In this document: positions 41,116 through 49,185 of the stretch, in pieces
Numbering within the stretch: position 1 is the stretch's first letter
How the letters are laid out: every line of letters starts with the position of its first letter
The notes under the pieces: generated by a model
Told to the model about the DNA's origin: nothing
Database searches by the model: none
Seen by the model: only the letters and a program-made list of their open reading frames with translations
Position numbers and translations under genes: made by a program
DNA from: Fenollaria massiliensis
Lineage (GTDB): Bacteria; Bacillota; Clostridia; Tissierellales; Peptoniphilaceae
Length of the DNA stretch: 64,000 nt
NCBI RefSeq assembly: GCF_000312505.2
Contig: NZ_HG326225.1
Span: 200,249 to 264,248, forward strand
Direction: 5' to 3'

Positions 41116-42261
41116 CTATGCTAATATTGCAAATAATAAATGTGCTGAAAATCCGGCTACTAAGCCGCCTATAGTGTGTGCGAATATTGATTTACCTGCT
41201 AAATCGTTATATCCAAGTGCATCCATCATCGCTATGTGTGTAGAAAGATATCCTGACCAGCACATGCATATAGCTGTGAAAACTGCTACGTCTGAGGCAC
41301 TTGCTGCTCCTGTGTTGATTAGTTCAGGTACTAGACCTATGGCAGCTCCAGCTGAACCAAGTGCTGTGATTGGAACAGCTATGCACTTGCCTGATGTAAA
41401 ACCAAATATCGGTTTAATTATAAAACTTAGTTTATCAGCTATTAATGGTAATAGCTTTACTCCTTCCTTTGCAGCTCCTGTATAAAGGCCATCTGGTCCA
41501 GGTCCGTTCGTTAATATAAGTACCACGGTACAAATAAGTATAACGCCTGGAACTATTGACATACCCATGTCAACGCCAATTTTGCCTCCATCAAGTAGAG
41601 CGTCAATAAATCTATTGAATGTTGATCCATCTCTAACTGGTCTTAGGTCCATGGTAGTTTTTTCTGCGTCAGCTTCGCCCACAGCCATTGCTTCAAGACC
41701 AAACTTTTTCTTTGTAAATAGCATCATGATTCTAACGCTGACAATTGAGCCAATTATAGCTCCTAAATTACCTATAAGTGCCGCCTTTATGCTGCCATTA
41801 ATTTTTAAGCCCATCATAGTTGTAGTCGTGATAAAGCCCATACCAAAGGCTGTACCAATGTTTGTTAGCGCTGGTACTTGATATTTTTTAAAATACCTTA
41901 GAAAGTTTTTATCCTTAGCTAGTGCAAGTATCGATGGGTTATCTGATAAATAACATGTCAAAACGCCTACAGATGCCGCTCCTGGTAAATCATAAATTGG
42001 TTTCATCAGTTTTGAAAGAAGTTTATTAATTAAGGATATGACACCAAACTCGCTAAGTATTGAAGATAATCCTCCAGCCACAACAGCTATCGCCATGATA
42101 TAGAAACAAACTTCCATAAGCAAGGCATAAGCCGTGTTCATAAAGGTATTGATTAAATTGATGGCTCCCATCTTTGATGAAAGATAGTAGAAAAAGGCAA
42201 ATAGTGCTGCCAAAAAGATAAATGTTTCTAAGCTAATAGCTTTTTTAAATTTTCTCTCCAT
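41116..42261 (-). CDS. Gate/nucleoside-recognition domain membrane protein (CD0519/CD1768 type)
   Basis: A 381-aa membrane protein with about ten hydrophobic segments. TCYLSDNPSILALAKDKNFL, IGTAFGMGFITTTTMMGLKI and VFTAICMCWSGYLSTHIAMM mark it as a Gate (nucleoside recognition) domain protein of the type I know as the CD0519/CD1768 family. It starts 20 bases after the cysteine desulfidase gene, so it probably moves cysteine or a related compound; transport function is inferred from this link. Several Gly/Ser-rich loops (ALGSAGAAIGLVPELINTGA) resemble re-entrant loops of transporters. Confidence 0.8.
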   Translation of the reverse strand: MERKFKKAISLETFIFLAALFAFFYYLSSKMGAINLINTFMNTAYALLMEVCFYIMAIAVVAGGLSSILSEFGVISLINKLLSKLMKPIYDLPGAASVGVLTCYLSDNPSILALAKDKNFLRYFKKYQVPALTNIGTAFGMGFITTTTMMGLKINGSIKAALIGNLGAIIGSIVSVRIMMLFTKKKFGLEAMAVGEADAEKTTMDLRPVRDGSTFNRFIDALLDGGKIGVDMGMSIVPGVILICTVVLILTNGPGPDGLYTGAAKEGVKLLPLIADKLSFIIKPIFGFTSGKCIAVPITALGSAGAAIGLVPELINTGAASASDVAVFTAICMCWSGYLSTHIAMMDALGYNDLAGKSIFAHTIGGLVAGFSAHLLFAILA

Positions 42262-42280
42262 AATTTTTTCCTGTTAAAAT

Positions 42281-43564
42281 TTATTTTATGATGTCAAGCA
42301 TCACGTCGTCAACTCTATTAAATGCACTTCTGCATAATAAGCCAACATTTTTGATTGTGTCTTCAATATTACCTGAAACTACTCCGACATTTTCTTTTGG
42401 AGTGCATCCGTTAAGCGCTAGAAACGCGCTAAGTACTGCTTCACCTGCGCATGTCGATAGCTTTAATGCACAAGTATTTTTTGCTCCATCGCAGATAAGT
42501 CCAGTTAGATTTGCAAACATATTTGAGCAAGCGCCCTCAATCTCTTCATCTGTTCCACCCATCATCATGGTGATGCCAGCTGCAGCGCCAAGTCCAGCCG
42601 CTATAGCGCATCCGCACATGCCCGATAATTTTCCCGAGAATGTCTTAACAAATCTGTTAATCGCATGACCAAAGTATATAGCTCTAATCATGTCTTCCTT
42701 TTTTAGATTAAATTCTTCATATATTAAATATATAGGTATGATAACGTTTATGCCTTGATTGCCACTGCCGCCGCTAGTCATAACCATGCAGTTTCCTCCA
42801 CTCATCCTCATATCAGCAGCTGCCGCAGTTAATATCCTAGTTTTAGTGTAAGCATCATTAGAAATTATGTTTTTATTTTCCATCTTCTTAAGGCTTTGAC
42901 CAAGAAGGTTTGAATTTTTAAGCTTTAATCCTTCATTAGCAGCGTGCATATTCATTTCAACGCCTTCTTCAATGAAGTCTAATTCTTCTAGTGGTGTCGA
43001 TAAAACAAGCTCTTTAATCTTTTTAAGAGTAAGTTTTGACATGAACTCCTTCATTTCATTACTTGACTCTTCTAGTTTATTTTCATAAAGAACTTTATCA
43101 TCCACTTTTATGTATTCTACGTTAGTGTGACCCTTTTGCAAAAGTCCTTCTACGCATGCATCATCAAATTTAACAAGCATCCTTACATAGATGTCGGGTG
43201 TTTTTTCATCGTAGCTTAGCTTGATATTTAAAGCTTCTCTAAGTTCTTTTGCTCTAGATATCATCTCATCATTAAATTTAGTTAAAACAAGAAGACCATC
43301 GTCCTTATTGCCTCCGCTAAGACCAAGTATAGCAGCAAGATCAAGACCGCAAGTGCCAGTATTTGGTATAGTAACGCTCTTGCCATTCTTATAAATATTC
43401 TTGCTAACAATTACATCAATCTCTTTTGCCTTGGCGATGTCTTCTTTTATGTAATCATTCATGAAAGCTCCTAAGTAACACACAGCGATAGGCTCAGTGC
43501 AGCCAAGAGCAGGCATCGTGTCTTCTTTGATAATATCAAGAAGCTCTTTTTCCTCATAAGTCAT
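42281..43564 (-). CDS. cyuA: L-cysteine desulfidase (CyuA/UPF0597 family)
   Basis: A 427-aa member of the L-serine dehydratase-alpha-like desulfidase family. LLDIIKEDTMPALGCTEPIA carries the conserved Cys22; other cluster cysteines lie in GKLSGMCGCAIAAGLGAAAG, LICDGAKNTCALKLSTCAG. SGGSGNQGINVIIPIYLI is the substrate loop. The enzyme splits L-cysteine into pyruvate, ammonia and H2S with a [4Fe-4S] cluster, in the cytosol of anaerobes. It heads an apparent operon with the Gate protein, helicase and GH77-like genes and has a consensus promoter. Confidence 0.93.
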   Translation of the reverse strand: MTYEEKELLDIIKEDTMPALGCTEPIAVCYLGAFMNDYIKEDIAKAKEIDVIVSKNIYKNGKSVTIPNTGTCGLDLAAILGLSGGNKDDGLLVLTKFNDEMISRAKELREALNIKLSYDEKTPDIYVRMLVKFDDACVEGLLQKGHTNVEYIKVDDKVLYENKLEESSNEMKEFMSKLTLKKIKELVLSTPLEELDFIEEGVEMNMHAANEGLKLKNSNLLGQSLKKMENKNIISNDAYTKTRILTAAAADMRMSGGNCMVMTSGGSGNQGINVIIPIYLIYEEFNLKKEDMIRAIYFGHAINRFVKTFSGKLSGMCGCAIAAGLGAAAGITMMMGGTDEEIEGACSNMFANLTGLICDGAKNTCALKLSTCAGEAVLSAFLALNGCTPKENVGVVSGNIEDTIKNVGLLCRSAFNRVDDVMLDIIK

Positions 43565-43596
43565 AGTATCACTCCTAAAAAATAATCTCCAAAATG

Positions 43597-43625
43597 ATTA
43601 TAACACAAAAAACTCTTTAGTTCAA
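43597..43625 (-). promoter_or_regulatory. cyuA operon promoter
   Basis: Minus strand TTGAAC (43625-43620), 17-bp spacer, TATAAT (43602-43597), then AGGAGTGATACT before ATG 43564. No other promoter is visible before the helicase gene, supporting a four-gene transcript. Confidence 0.88.
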
Positions 43626-43741
43626 TGATTTTAAAAAGGAGAAAATAGTTTTTTTATAAATAAATTTTTGCAAAAAACAATTTTAATTAGAACCGAGCAT
43701 CTTAAAAAATATTGCTATAAAAGTATATAAAATTGCAAAAA

Positions 43742-43766
43742 AGAAGTAGATTTTTTCTCTACTTCT
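43742..43766 (-). terminator. Terminator after the SAM methyltransferase gene
   Basis: AGAAGTAGA and TCTACTTCT arms (9 bp) with a 7-base loop, followed by TTTTTTGC on the minus strand. Good rho-independent form, 36 bases past the stop at 43802. Confidence 0.88.
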
Positions 43767-43801
43767 CCTAAAAATTTATTTTTCATTATTCACAAATTTT
43801 T

Positions 43802-44413
43802 TTATAATTTTCTAGCTAAAAATACTAGATGCTCTTTCTCGTCTAGATGGTGTTCGCATTTAAATCCTATCTTATTCAATGTTTCTGTGAGATATTCGGG
43901 AGAATAAACTTCAAAATCTAGCATATCCGCCCATTTTTTTATGTTTTTATGCTCTCTATATGCTCCTTCGTTGCATATTAGAAACAGACCGTCCTTAACT
44001 AAAACACGATGGATTTCCCTAAAAGATACTTCTATATTCTTCCAAAAATAAATTGTTTCAAAGGCAGTAACTATATTTATGGATTCATCTTCAAAAGGTA
44101 GTTTAGACACGTCTGCTTCAATAATTTTACACCTACCATCTCTTATAGCTTCGCTATTTACTGAACTTGCGATATCTACACTTGTTTTAGAATAGTCCAT
44201 TCCATATACTTTTTTAGCCTTTGTTAAGAAGTATTGAACATTACGTCCACCGCCACATCCTAGATCTAAAACTACATCCGAGGTTTTAATATTCAGAAAG
44301 GATCTGCCCCATTTAGCCAATTTTTCATGACCAATGTTCATTCCTTTCACCATGAAGCGACCGCCGAAATTATTTTTAGGATTTTTTACATTTTCAAAAA
44401 ATTTTTTTAACAT
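43802..44413 (-). CDS. Class I SAM-dependent methyltransferase
   Basis: A 203-aa methyltransferase of the Methyltransf_11/UbiE-like type. ATG 44413 follows AGGAGATAAAA; longer frames upstream lack a ribosome site. Motifs: VVLDLGCGGGRNVQYFLTKA (SAM site), VYGMDYSKTSVDIA, IIEADVSKLPFEDESINIVT (post I) and IHRVLVKDGLFLICNEG. Substrate unknown; small molecules are usual for this group. It sits at the edge of the acquired island next to the sigma relic, and commonly travels with such transporter operons, so it may be part of the cargo. Confidence 0.85.
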   Translation of the reverse strand: MLKKFFENVKNPKNNFGGRFMVKGMNIGHEKLAKWGRSFLNIKTSDVVLDLGCGGGRNVQYFLTKAKKVYGMDYSKTSVDIASSVNSEAIRDGRCKIIEADVSKLPFEDESINIVTAFETIYFWKNIEVSFREIHRVLVKDGLFLICNEGAYREHKNIKKWADMLDFEVYSPEYLTETLNKIGFKCEHHLDEKEHLVFLARKL

Positions 44414-44516
44414 TTTTATCTCCTGCCTCCCGTTGATAACTATTATCAGTGTAATTTTATCATAAATTTTACGTTTATTCAATAATATATCCTATCCGCC
44501 TTGATATTTGCCAGAT

Positions 44517-44580
44517 TTTCGATAATCGAAATTCTTGATTTCCGATTTTCGGAATTCTGGACTTCTGCTTTTCGGAAGTC
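44517..44580. repeat. Three tandem short hairpins
   Basis: TTTCGAT-A-ATCGAAA (44517-44531), TTCCGA-TTT-TCGGAA (44540-44554) and GACTTC-N9-GAAGTC (44560-44580) lie one after another in the non-coding stretch between the methyltransferase and the sigma relic. They may be remains of a mobile-element control or transfer region. The stretch 44414-44627 holds no convincing gene. Confidence 0.6.
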
Positions 44581-44627
44581 TTGTTTTTTGTATCTAAGGG
44601 TGTAACTTTTCGTTATCCCCCTTAGAT

Positions 44628-44875
44628 TTATCTGGTCATATCTTTTTTGCTTGGTTTTACTTCTACAATTTTTTCTAAGACTTTTTTTCATCTATAATGT
44701 TGTCTACAAAATGTCCGTCATGATCCAGTGCTAAAAATGATTTGTCATTGTGCTTCCACTCCTTTCTTTGGAAATACTTTTCATGTTCTGTTATCTTCCA
44801 GTAGGCTTTGTAGACTTCTTCGCTTACAGGTACGGCTTTGCCTTTTACATAAAGGTAATATTCTTTATTAGCCAT
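44628..44875 (-). pseudogene. Truncated conjugative-element sigma factor gene
   Basis: The first 66 codons (MANKEYYLYVKGKAVPVSEE, then VYKAYWKITEHEKYFQRKEW and FLALDHDGHFVDNIIDEKKS) match the start of the sigma-70-like proteins of Tn916-type and related conjugative elements, which are about 140-200 aa. The frame stops after an A-rich run (seven A); in the next frame it continues LEKIVEVKPSKKDMTR and stops at 44628. The sigma region 4 part is absent. It marks the island as derived from an integrated element. Confidence 0.75.
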
Positions 44876-44926
44876 TGTGTTATCCTTCTTTTCTTTTTTT
44901 CTGTTTTGCTTTTTGAGAATAAAAAA

Positions 44927-44961
44927 GGAGGACTTCTACACTTTGGCGTAAAAAGTCCTCC
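44927..44961 (-). terminator. Terminator downstream of the transporter operon
   Basis: GGAGGACTT and AAGTCCTCC arms (9 bp, loop of 17) with TTTTTT after it on the minus strand. It lies 150 bases beyond the stop at 45110. The 44962-45109 stretch shows nothing else. Confidence 0.82.
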
Positions 44962-45109
44962 GAAAATAACAATCAAATTAACTCTTATTGTTATTGAATT
45001 ATTTAATTTTTGTGTGAAAAGTTACTTTCAAAAACTTTTATTATCAAAAAAACATCGTCATCTCCCATTAAATACTCATTTATTTAGTCAAATATCAAAA
45101 TGGATGTAT

Positions 45110-46840
45110 TTACTTAAAACTCCATTTATTTGCTCGCTCTCTTATTGAAATGAATGATTTATATATCCCATCTTGAGTTATAAGCTCATTATGCGTTCCT
45201 TCTTGTGCTATTTCCCCTTTATCTAAAACTATGATGTTGTCTGCTTTCCTAACAGTTTCTAACCTGTGTGCAATCATAATAACTGTTTTATTCTGTACTA
45301 AATTATCGATGGCTTGCAAAATATGGCGTTCATTTTCTACATCTAAAGCACTGGTAAATTCATCTAAAATCACAATGGGAGCATCTTTGAGTATTGCTCT
45401 AGCTATCGCTATTCTTTGTTTTTCTCCACCGGATAAAGTGCTACCCGCTTCGCCAATTTTAGTTTCGTATCCTTTTTGCAAGCTTTTTATAAAGTCATGA
45501 CAGCGTGCTTTTTTTGCAGCGGATATAACATCCTCATCACTGGCATTTGGCTTTGCCAAACGAATATTATTCATAATTGTATCTTCAAACAAATACACAT
45601 TTTGAAATACCATACTTATATTTTTCATCAATTCTTCGGTGGAGATATTTGTTATTTTTGCTCCACCAATCAGAATTTCTCCTTCGCTTACATCATAAAA
45701 TCTCGGTATAAGCTTGCAAAACGTTGTTTTCCCTGAACCTGAAGGTCCGATAATAGCTGTAAGTGTGTTCGGTTTAAGAGCTACTGATATTCCCTTTAAA
45801 ACTTCTCCTTTTCCGTAAGAAAAACTTACATTTTTAAATTCTATTTCATTGGATTTTATATTTTGAATAGGTGATAATACCTTTATTTCTTCAGCATTTT
45901 CCATACTGCTTATATCCTTTAGTGAGCTATCTAAAAGCCCAATCATAGAAAGAATAGAACCTGCTTGACTTACAGACTGGAATATTACAAAGCTCATAAT
46001 CAATAAATTAATGGCTTTTTGAGGAGAAATTTCTCCACTATTCCACATAAAAAACGCATAGCTAATAATCATAATTTCAAACAACTGTATCGTAAGACCG
46101 GCACATATGCTTGAGGGAATAGATTTTTCGGATAAATTTATATTATTAACACAACTACCATCTATATCTTTTTTTACTCTTTCATCTTTTTCTCCCATAC
46201 CAAAAGCCTTAATTACGCTTATTCCCTGTATAAATTCAATAGCACTTTCCGTTAATTTTGTTTGTGCTAATTGTCTTTTGGGAGCTTCGCTTCTTGAAAT
46301 TTTCATTTGATAATTAACTACAAACAAATATGTTAATATACCTGCAAATATTACAACTGAAACTCGCATTTCATAGTAAGCAAATCCTAAAACTATTGAT
46401 ATAGCAGATAAAATTCCACCTATCACATGAATTAAAATGATTGGTGCAACTTGTTCTACAGTTGAAATAGATGTAGTCAGTGTTGAGTTTATATTTCCTA
46501 CTGAATTTTTACTAAAGAACCCTAAATAGAGCTTTTTAAATAATGAGCCAAAATATAACCTTTTATCTTTCGCCATCTCAAATCCAACGGATACAGAACC
46601 CAGTTGTGTGAAATAACCAAGGCCAAATACTCCGATGATACATACAATTCCGAGTATCATTACCTTATAAATATAATTGTCCATTAAATTGCTATTAAAC
46701 ATGGCATTTACCGCTAAAATTATTGCTATCATTTTCAGCATAACGAATATGCCTTCTATAAATGATAGAATTAAAATTTTGACTAAACTGGCTTGACTTT
46801 TCTCACTAAAGTTCCATACACTTTTTAGAGCTTCAAACAT
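45110..46840 (-). CDS. ABC transporter, fused permease-ATPase (second half-transporter)
   Basis: A 576-aa half-transporter: six membrane helices (to about residue 320), then an ATPase with AIIGPSGSGKTTFCKLIPRF (Walker A), VFQNVYLFEDTIMNNIRL (Q-loop), STLSGGEKQRIAIARAILKD (signature) and IVILDEFTSALDVENERH (Walker B). ATG 46840 is preferred because GGAGGTGA lies just before it. It overlaps in operon order with the first half-transporter and should form a heterodimer. Exporter-fold pairs next to ECF parts resemble siderophore importers of the IrtAB/YbtPQ type; direction is not provable. Confidence 0.9.
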   Translation of the reverse strand: MFEALKSVWNFSEKSQASLVKILILSFIEGIFVMLKMIAIILAVNAMFNSNLMDNYIYKVMILGIVCIIGVFGLGYFTQLGSVSVGFEMAKDKRLYFGSLFKKLYLGFFSKNSVGNINSTLTTSISTVEQVAPIILIHVIGGILSAISIVLGFAYYEMRVSVVIFAGILTYLFVVNYQMKISRSEAPKRQLAQTKLTESAIEFIQGISVIKAFGMGEKDERVKKDIDGSCVNNINLSEKSIPSSICAGLTIQLFEIMIISYAFFMWNSGEISPQKAINLLIMSFVIFQSVSQAGSILSMIGLLDSSLKDISSMENAEEIKVLSPIQNIKSNEIEFKNVSFSYGKGEVLKGISVALKPNTLTAIIGPSGSGKTTFCKLIPRFYDVSEGEILIGGAKITNISTEELMKNISMVFQNVYLFEDTIMNNIRLAKPNASDEDVISAAKKARCHDFIKSLQKGYETKIGEAGSTLSGGEKQRIAIARAILKDAPIVILDEFTSALDVENERHILQAIDNLVQNKTVIMIAHRLETVRKADNIIVLDKGEIAQEGTHNELITQDGIYKSFISIRERANKWSFK

Positions 46841-46854
46841 ATTCTCACCTCCAA

Positions 46855-48576
46855 TCAATTTGCTATTTCATATAAATGCTTATACGCAGAACACGACTTA
46901 ATAAGTTCTTCATGTTTTCCATCGCAAATGATTTTCCCATTTTCCATATATATGATCTTATCTGCATTTATGACAGTTTTAATTTTATGTGTAATAACAA
47001 TTAGTGTTTTTCCTTTGGTAAATTCCAGTAACGCTCCTTGAATTTTTTCTTCATTTTCAATATCTGTACTTGCAGTTGCTTCATCTAATATGATAATTGG
47101 AGCATTTTTGAGAATTGCTCTGGCAATAGCTATTCTTTGCTTTTCTCCGCCGGATAACCTATCCCCTGCGATAGTGTCATATCCATCAGGCAAAGTTACA
47201 ATAAATTCATGGCAACCGGCTCTTTTAGCAGCTTCTATCACCTCATCATTCGTTGCATCTTTTTTACCTATTCTAATATTTTCCAAAATAGTATCATCAA
47301 ATAAAAATGTATTTTGATCCACATAGGAGATAAGAGTATTCAGGTCATTCATTGAAAGGTCTTTTACCCCTATACCACCTATTTTTATTTTTCCTTTCTC
47401 AAAATCCCAAAATCCGGCTAAAAGTTTCATTAGAGTTGATTTTCCTGAACCTGAAGGACCAATAATTGCAGTCATAGTTTTTTCTTTAATGGTTAAATTC
47501 ACATCATCAACATCATTTTTTGTCCCATCATAAGAAAATTGTAAATTTTCAAACACTATGTCGTATGTCATTTTTTCTTTTAAATTAGAATTCTCACTTC
47601 TCTTAAGTTCCGGATAATCTAAGATTCCTTTTATTTCCTTAGTAACAGTTCCCATCTGTGCCAATTGGTCAACATAACTGGATGCTTTAACAATCGGTTT
47701 AAATATACCAAGAGAAATCATCATAAACAAAAATAAACTTTGCTCAGTAAGAAACCCATTATTAAAAAATATCAATCCCACAACAATTGTTGGAAATATA
47801 GATACAGGAGCTATGCTATAGGAAAGAGACGCATAAATCTGTGAGCTTTTCATCCAGTTTATAGCATACTCCGCATGGCGTATGACTGCATTTTTATATT
47901 TAGCATAAGAACTATCTTCCATATTGAAAGTTTTAATTACCTCAATCCCCTTGACATACTCTATAACCGCTTGATTCATATTCTTTTGTACCTGTACTTG
48001 TCCCTCATATTTTTTCTTATATCCAATCATAATAAGCATTCCGATTGATAGTCCAAATATAACCCAAAGAAATATAATCCCGGTAAGCTTAATATTAACT
48101 GCAAGCATCCAAACAATCATGGCAATAGGTATCAATAGATTTGCAGTCATCTCAGGAAGTAGATGTGCTAATGTTTTTTCTATATCTTCCACCCTGTCTA
48201 CCAATATAGTTTTTAATGTTCCACTAGGATTCATATCAAAATATCCCATCGGCAATCTAACAAATTTATCACAAATTGCATATCTTAAGTCCTTTAGTGT
48301 TAAGTATGCTGCTTTATGAGATATAAGCGTTGAAATATTTGAAAGCATCACCCCTGATATTTTGCAGATTATAGTGAAAATCAAGACATATATCATGTTG
48401 TTTCCATGAAATCCTTTAAAGATATATCCCGCTAAAATTCCAACAAAAGCATAGGATAACAGTTCGCATAGAACAGAAAGCATACTTAGCATAACAGATA
48501 AAATATATCTTTTTTTGTATGGCTTTATAAACGAATCCATTTCTTTAAAAAAGTTTGGTTCTTTCTCTTTTTTCAT
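46855..48576 (-). CDS. ABC transporter, fused permease-ATPase (first half-transporter)
   Basis: A 573-aa half-transporter with a six-helix domain (RYILSVMLSMLSVLCELLSY at the first helix) and an ATPase: AIIGPSGSGKSTLMKLLAGF, SYVDQNTFLFDDTILENI, DRLSGGEKQRIAIARAILKN and IIILDEATASTDIENEEK. All catalytic residues are present, so both ATP sites of the heterodimer with the downstream gene look competent. The order TetR - ECF - S component - ABC - ABC recurs on mobile islands of Firmicutes. The substrate is unknown. Confidence 0.9.
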   Translation of the reverse strand: MKKEKEPNFFKEMDSFIKPYKKRYILSVMLSMLSVLCELLSYAFVGILAGYIFKGFHGNNMIYVLIFTIICKISGVMLSNISTLISHKAAYLTLKDLRYAICDKFVRLPMGYFDMNPSGTLKTILVDRVEDIEKTLAHLLPEMTANLLIPIAMIVWMLAVNIKLTGIIFLWVIFGLSIGMLIMIGYKKKYEGQVQVQKNMNQAVIEYVKGIEVIKTFNMEDSSYAKYKNAVIRHAEYAINWMKSSQIYASLSYSIAPVSIFPTIVVGLIFFNNGFLTEQSLFLFMMISLGIFKPIVKASSYVDQLAQMGTVTKEIKGILDYPELKRSENSNLKEKMTYDIVFENLQFSYDGTKNDVDDVNLTIKEKTMTAIIGPSGSGKSTLMKLLAGFWDFEKGKIKIGGIGVKDLSMNDLNTLISYVDQNTFLFDDTILENIRIGKKDATNDEVIEAAKRAGCHEFIVTLPDGYDTIAGDRLSGGEKQRIAIARAILKNAPIIILDEATASTDIENEEKIQGALLEFTKGKTLIVITHKIKTVINADKIIYMENGKIICDGKHEELIKSCSAYKHLYEIAN

Positions 48577-48585
48577 GACTTTACC

Positions 48586-49167
48586 CTATGAAATAGCTTC
48601 TTTTTCTAAAATATGTTTCCTTACGACCTTGCTACCTATATAAGCTCCTGCAATTGCTGAAACTATAACTAAGGCAAGTAAAATCAACGTTCCCCAAGAA
48701 GAAATCATTTTGCCTGCCGCTATAATATTTGAAGCTAACTCCTTTTGTTTCATGGCTCCTATAGTTTTATTCAAGGCTATTGTATATGGATAAATTACAC
48801 TTCCAATTGAAGCCAAAGTTTGCTGAATAACATAGCTGATTCCAATAACTTTTAAATTACCATAACCTTTTTTATATAATAAAAACTCTGCTATCAATCC
48901 TGAAATTACAAACATCAAAATATATGGTGGATAGAATGCTATCACTCCTTGAATAAGGGAATATATAAAAAATGCTCCTCTTTTTTTTACTTTCACTCCG
49001 ATAACATAGAAAACAATACCCTGTAATAATGAGTAAAGCACCGGTGTTAAAACTATGGTAATTGGTGTTGCATACATGAATGTTCCTATCGAAAATATCA
49101 AAATGTTACACAATGATAATAAAGTAACTGTAATGATATCTTTCGCTTTCAATTTGTTTTTGTGCAT
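48586..49167 (-). CDS. ECF transporter S component (MptD-like)
   Basis: A 193-aa membrane protein with five to six hydrophobic segments (IITVTLLSLCNILIFSIGTF, VLTPVLYSLLQGIVFYVIGV, FFIYSLIQGVIAFYPPYILM, SWGTLILLALVIVSAIAGAY). The last segment, IAGAYIGSKVVRKHILEKEA, is typical of MptD-family S components of energy-coupling factor transporters, which bind the substrate. It lies between the fused EcfA-EcfA-EcfT gene and the two ABC half-transporters. Vitamin or other small-molecule specificity cannot be assigned. Confidence 0.85.
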   Translation of the reverse strand: MHKNKLKAKDIITVTLLSLCNILIFSIGTFMYATPITIVLTPVLYSLLQGIVFYVIGVKVKKRGAFFIYSLIQGVIAFYPPYILMFVISGLIAEFLLYKKGYGNLKVIGISYVIQQTLASIGSVIYPYTIALNKTIGAMKQKELASNIIAAGKMISSWGTLILLALVIVSAIAGAYIGSKVVRKHILEKEAIS

Positions 49168-49185
49168 GATTAAGTCCTCCTATTT

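Noticed and set aside
40982-41485. 167-aa plus-strand frame opposite the helicase start and Gate gene
   Set aside because: It lies wholly antisense to two strongly supported genes, has no ribosome site and a biased shadow composition.
42288-42668. 126-aa plus-strand frame opposite cyuA
   Set aside because: Antisense shadow of a conserved enzyme gene; no promoter or ribosome site.
44479-44691. 70-aa Lys/Arg-rich frame between the methyltransferase and sigma relic
   Set aside because: It is an out-of-frame reading through the decayed sigma gene and the hairpin region; no ribosome site or recognisable domain.
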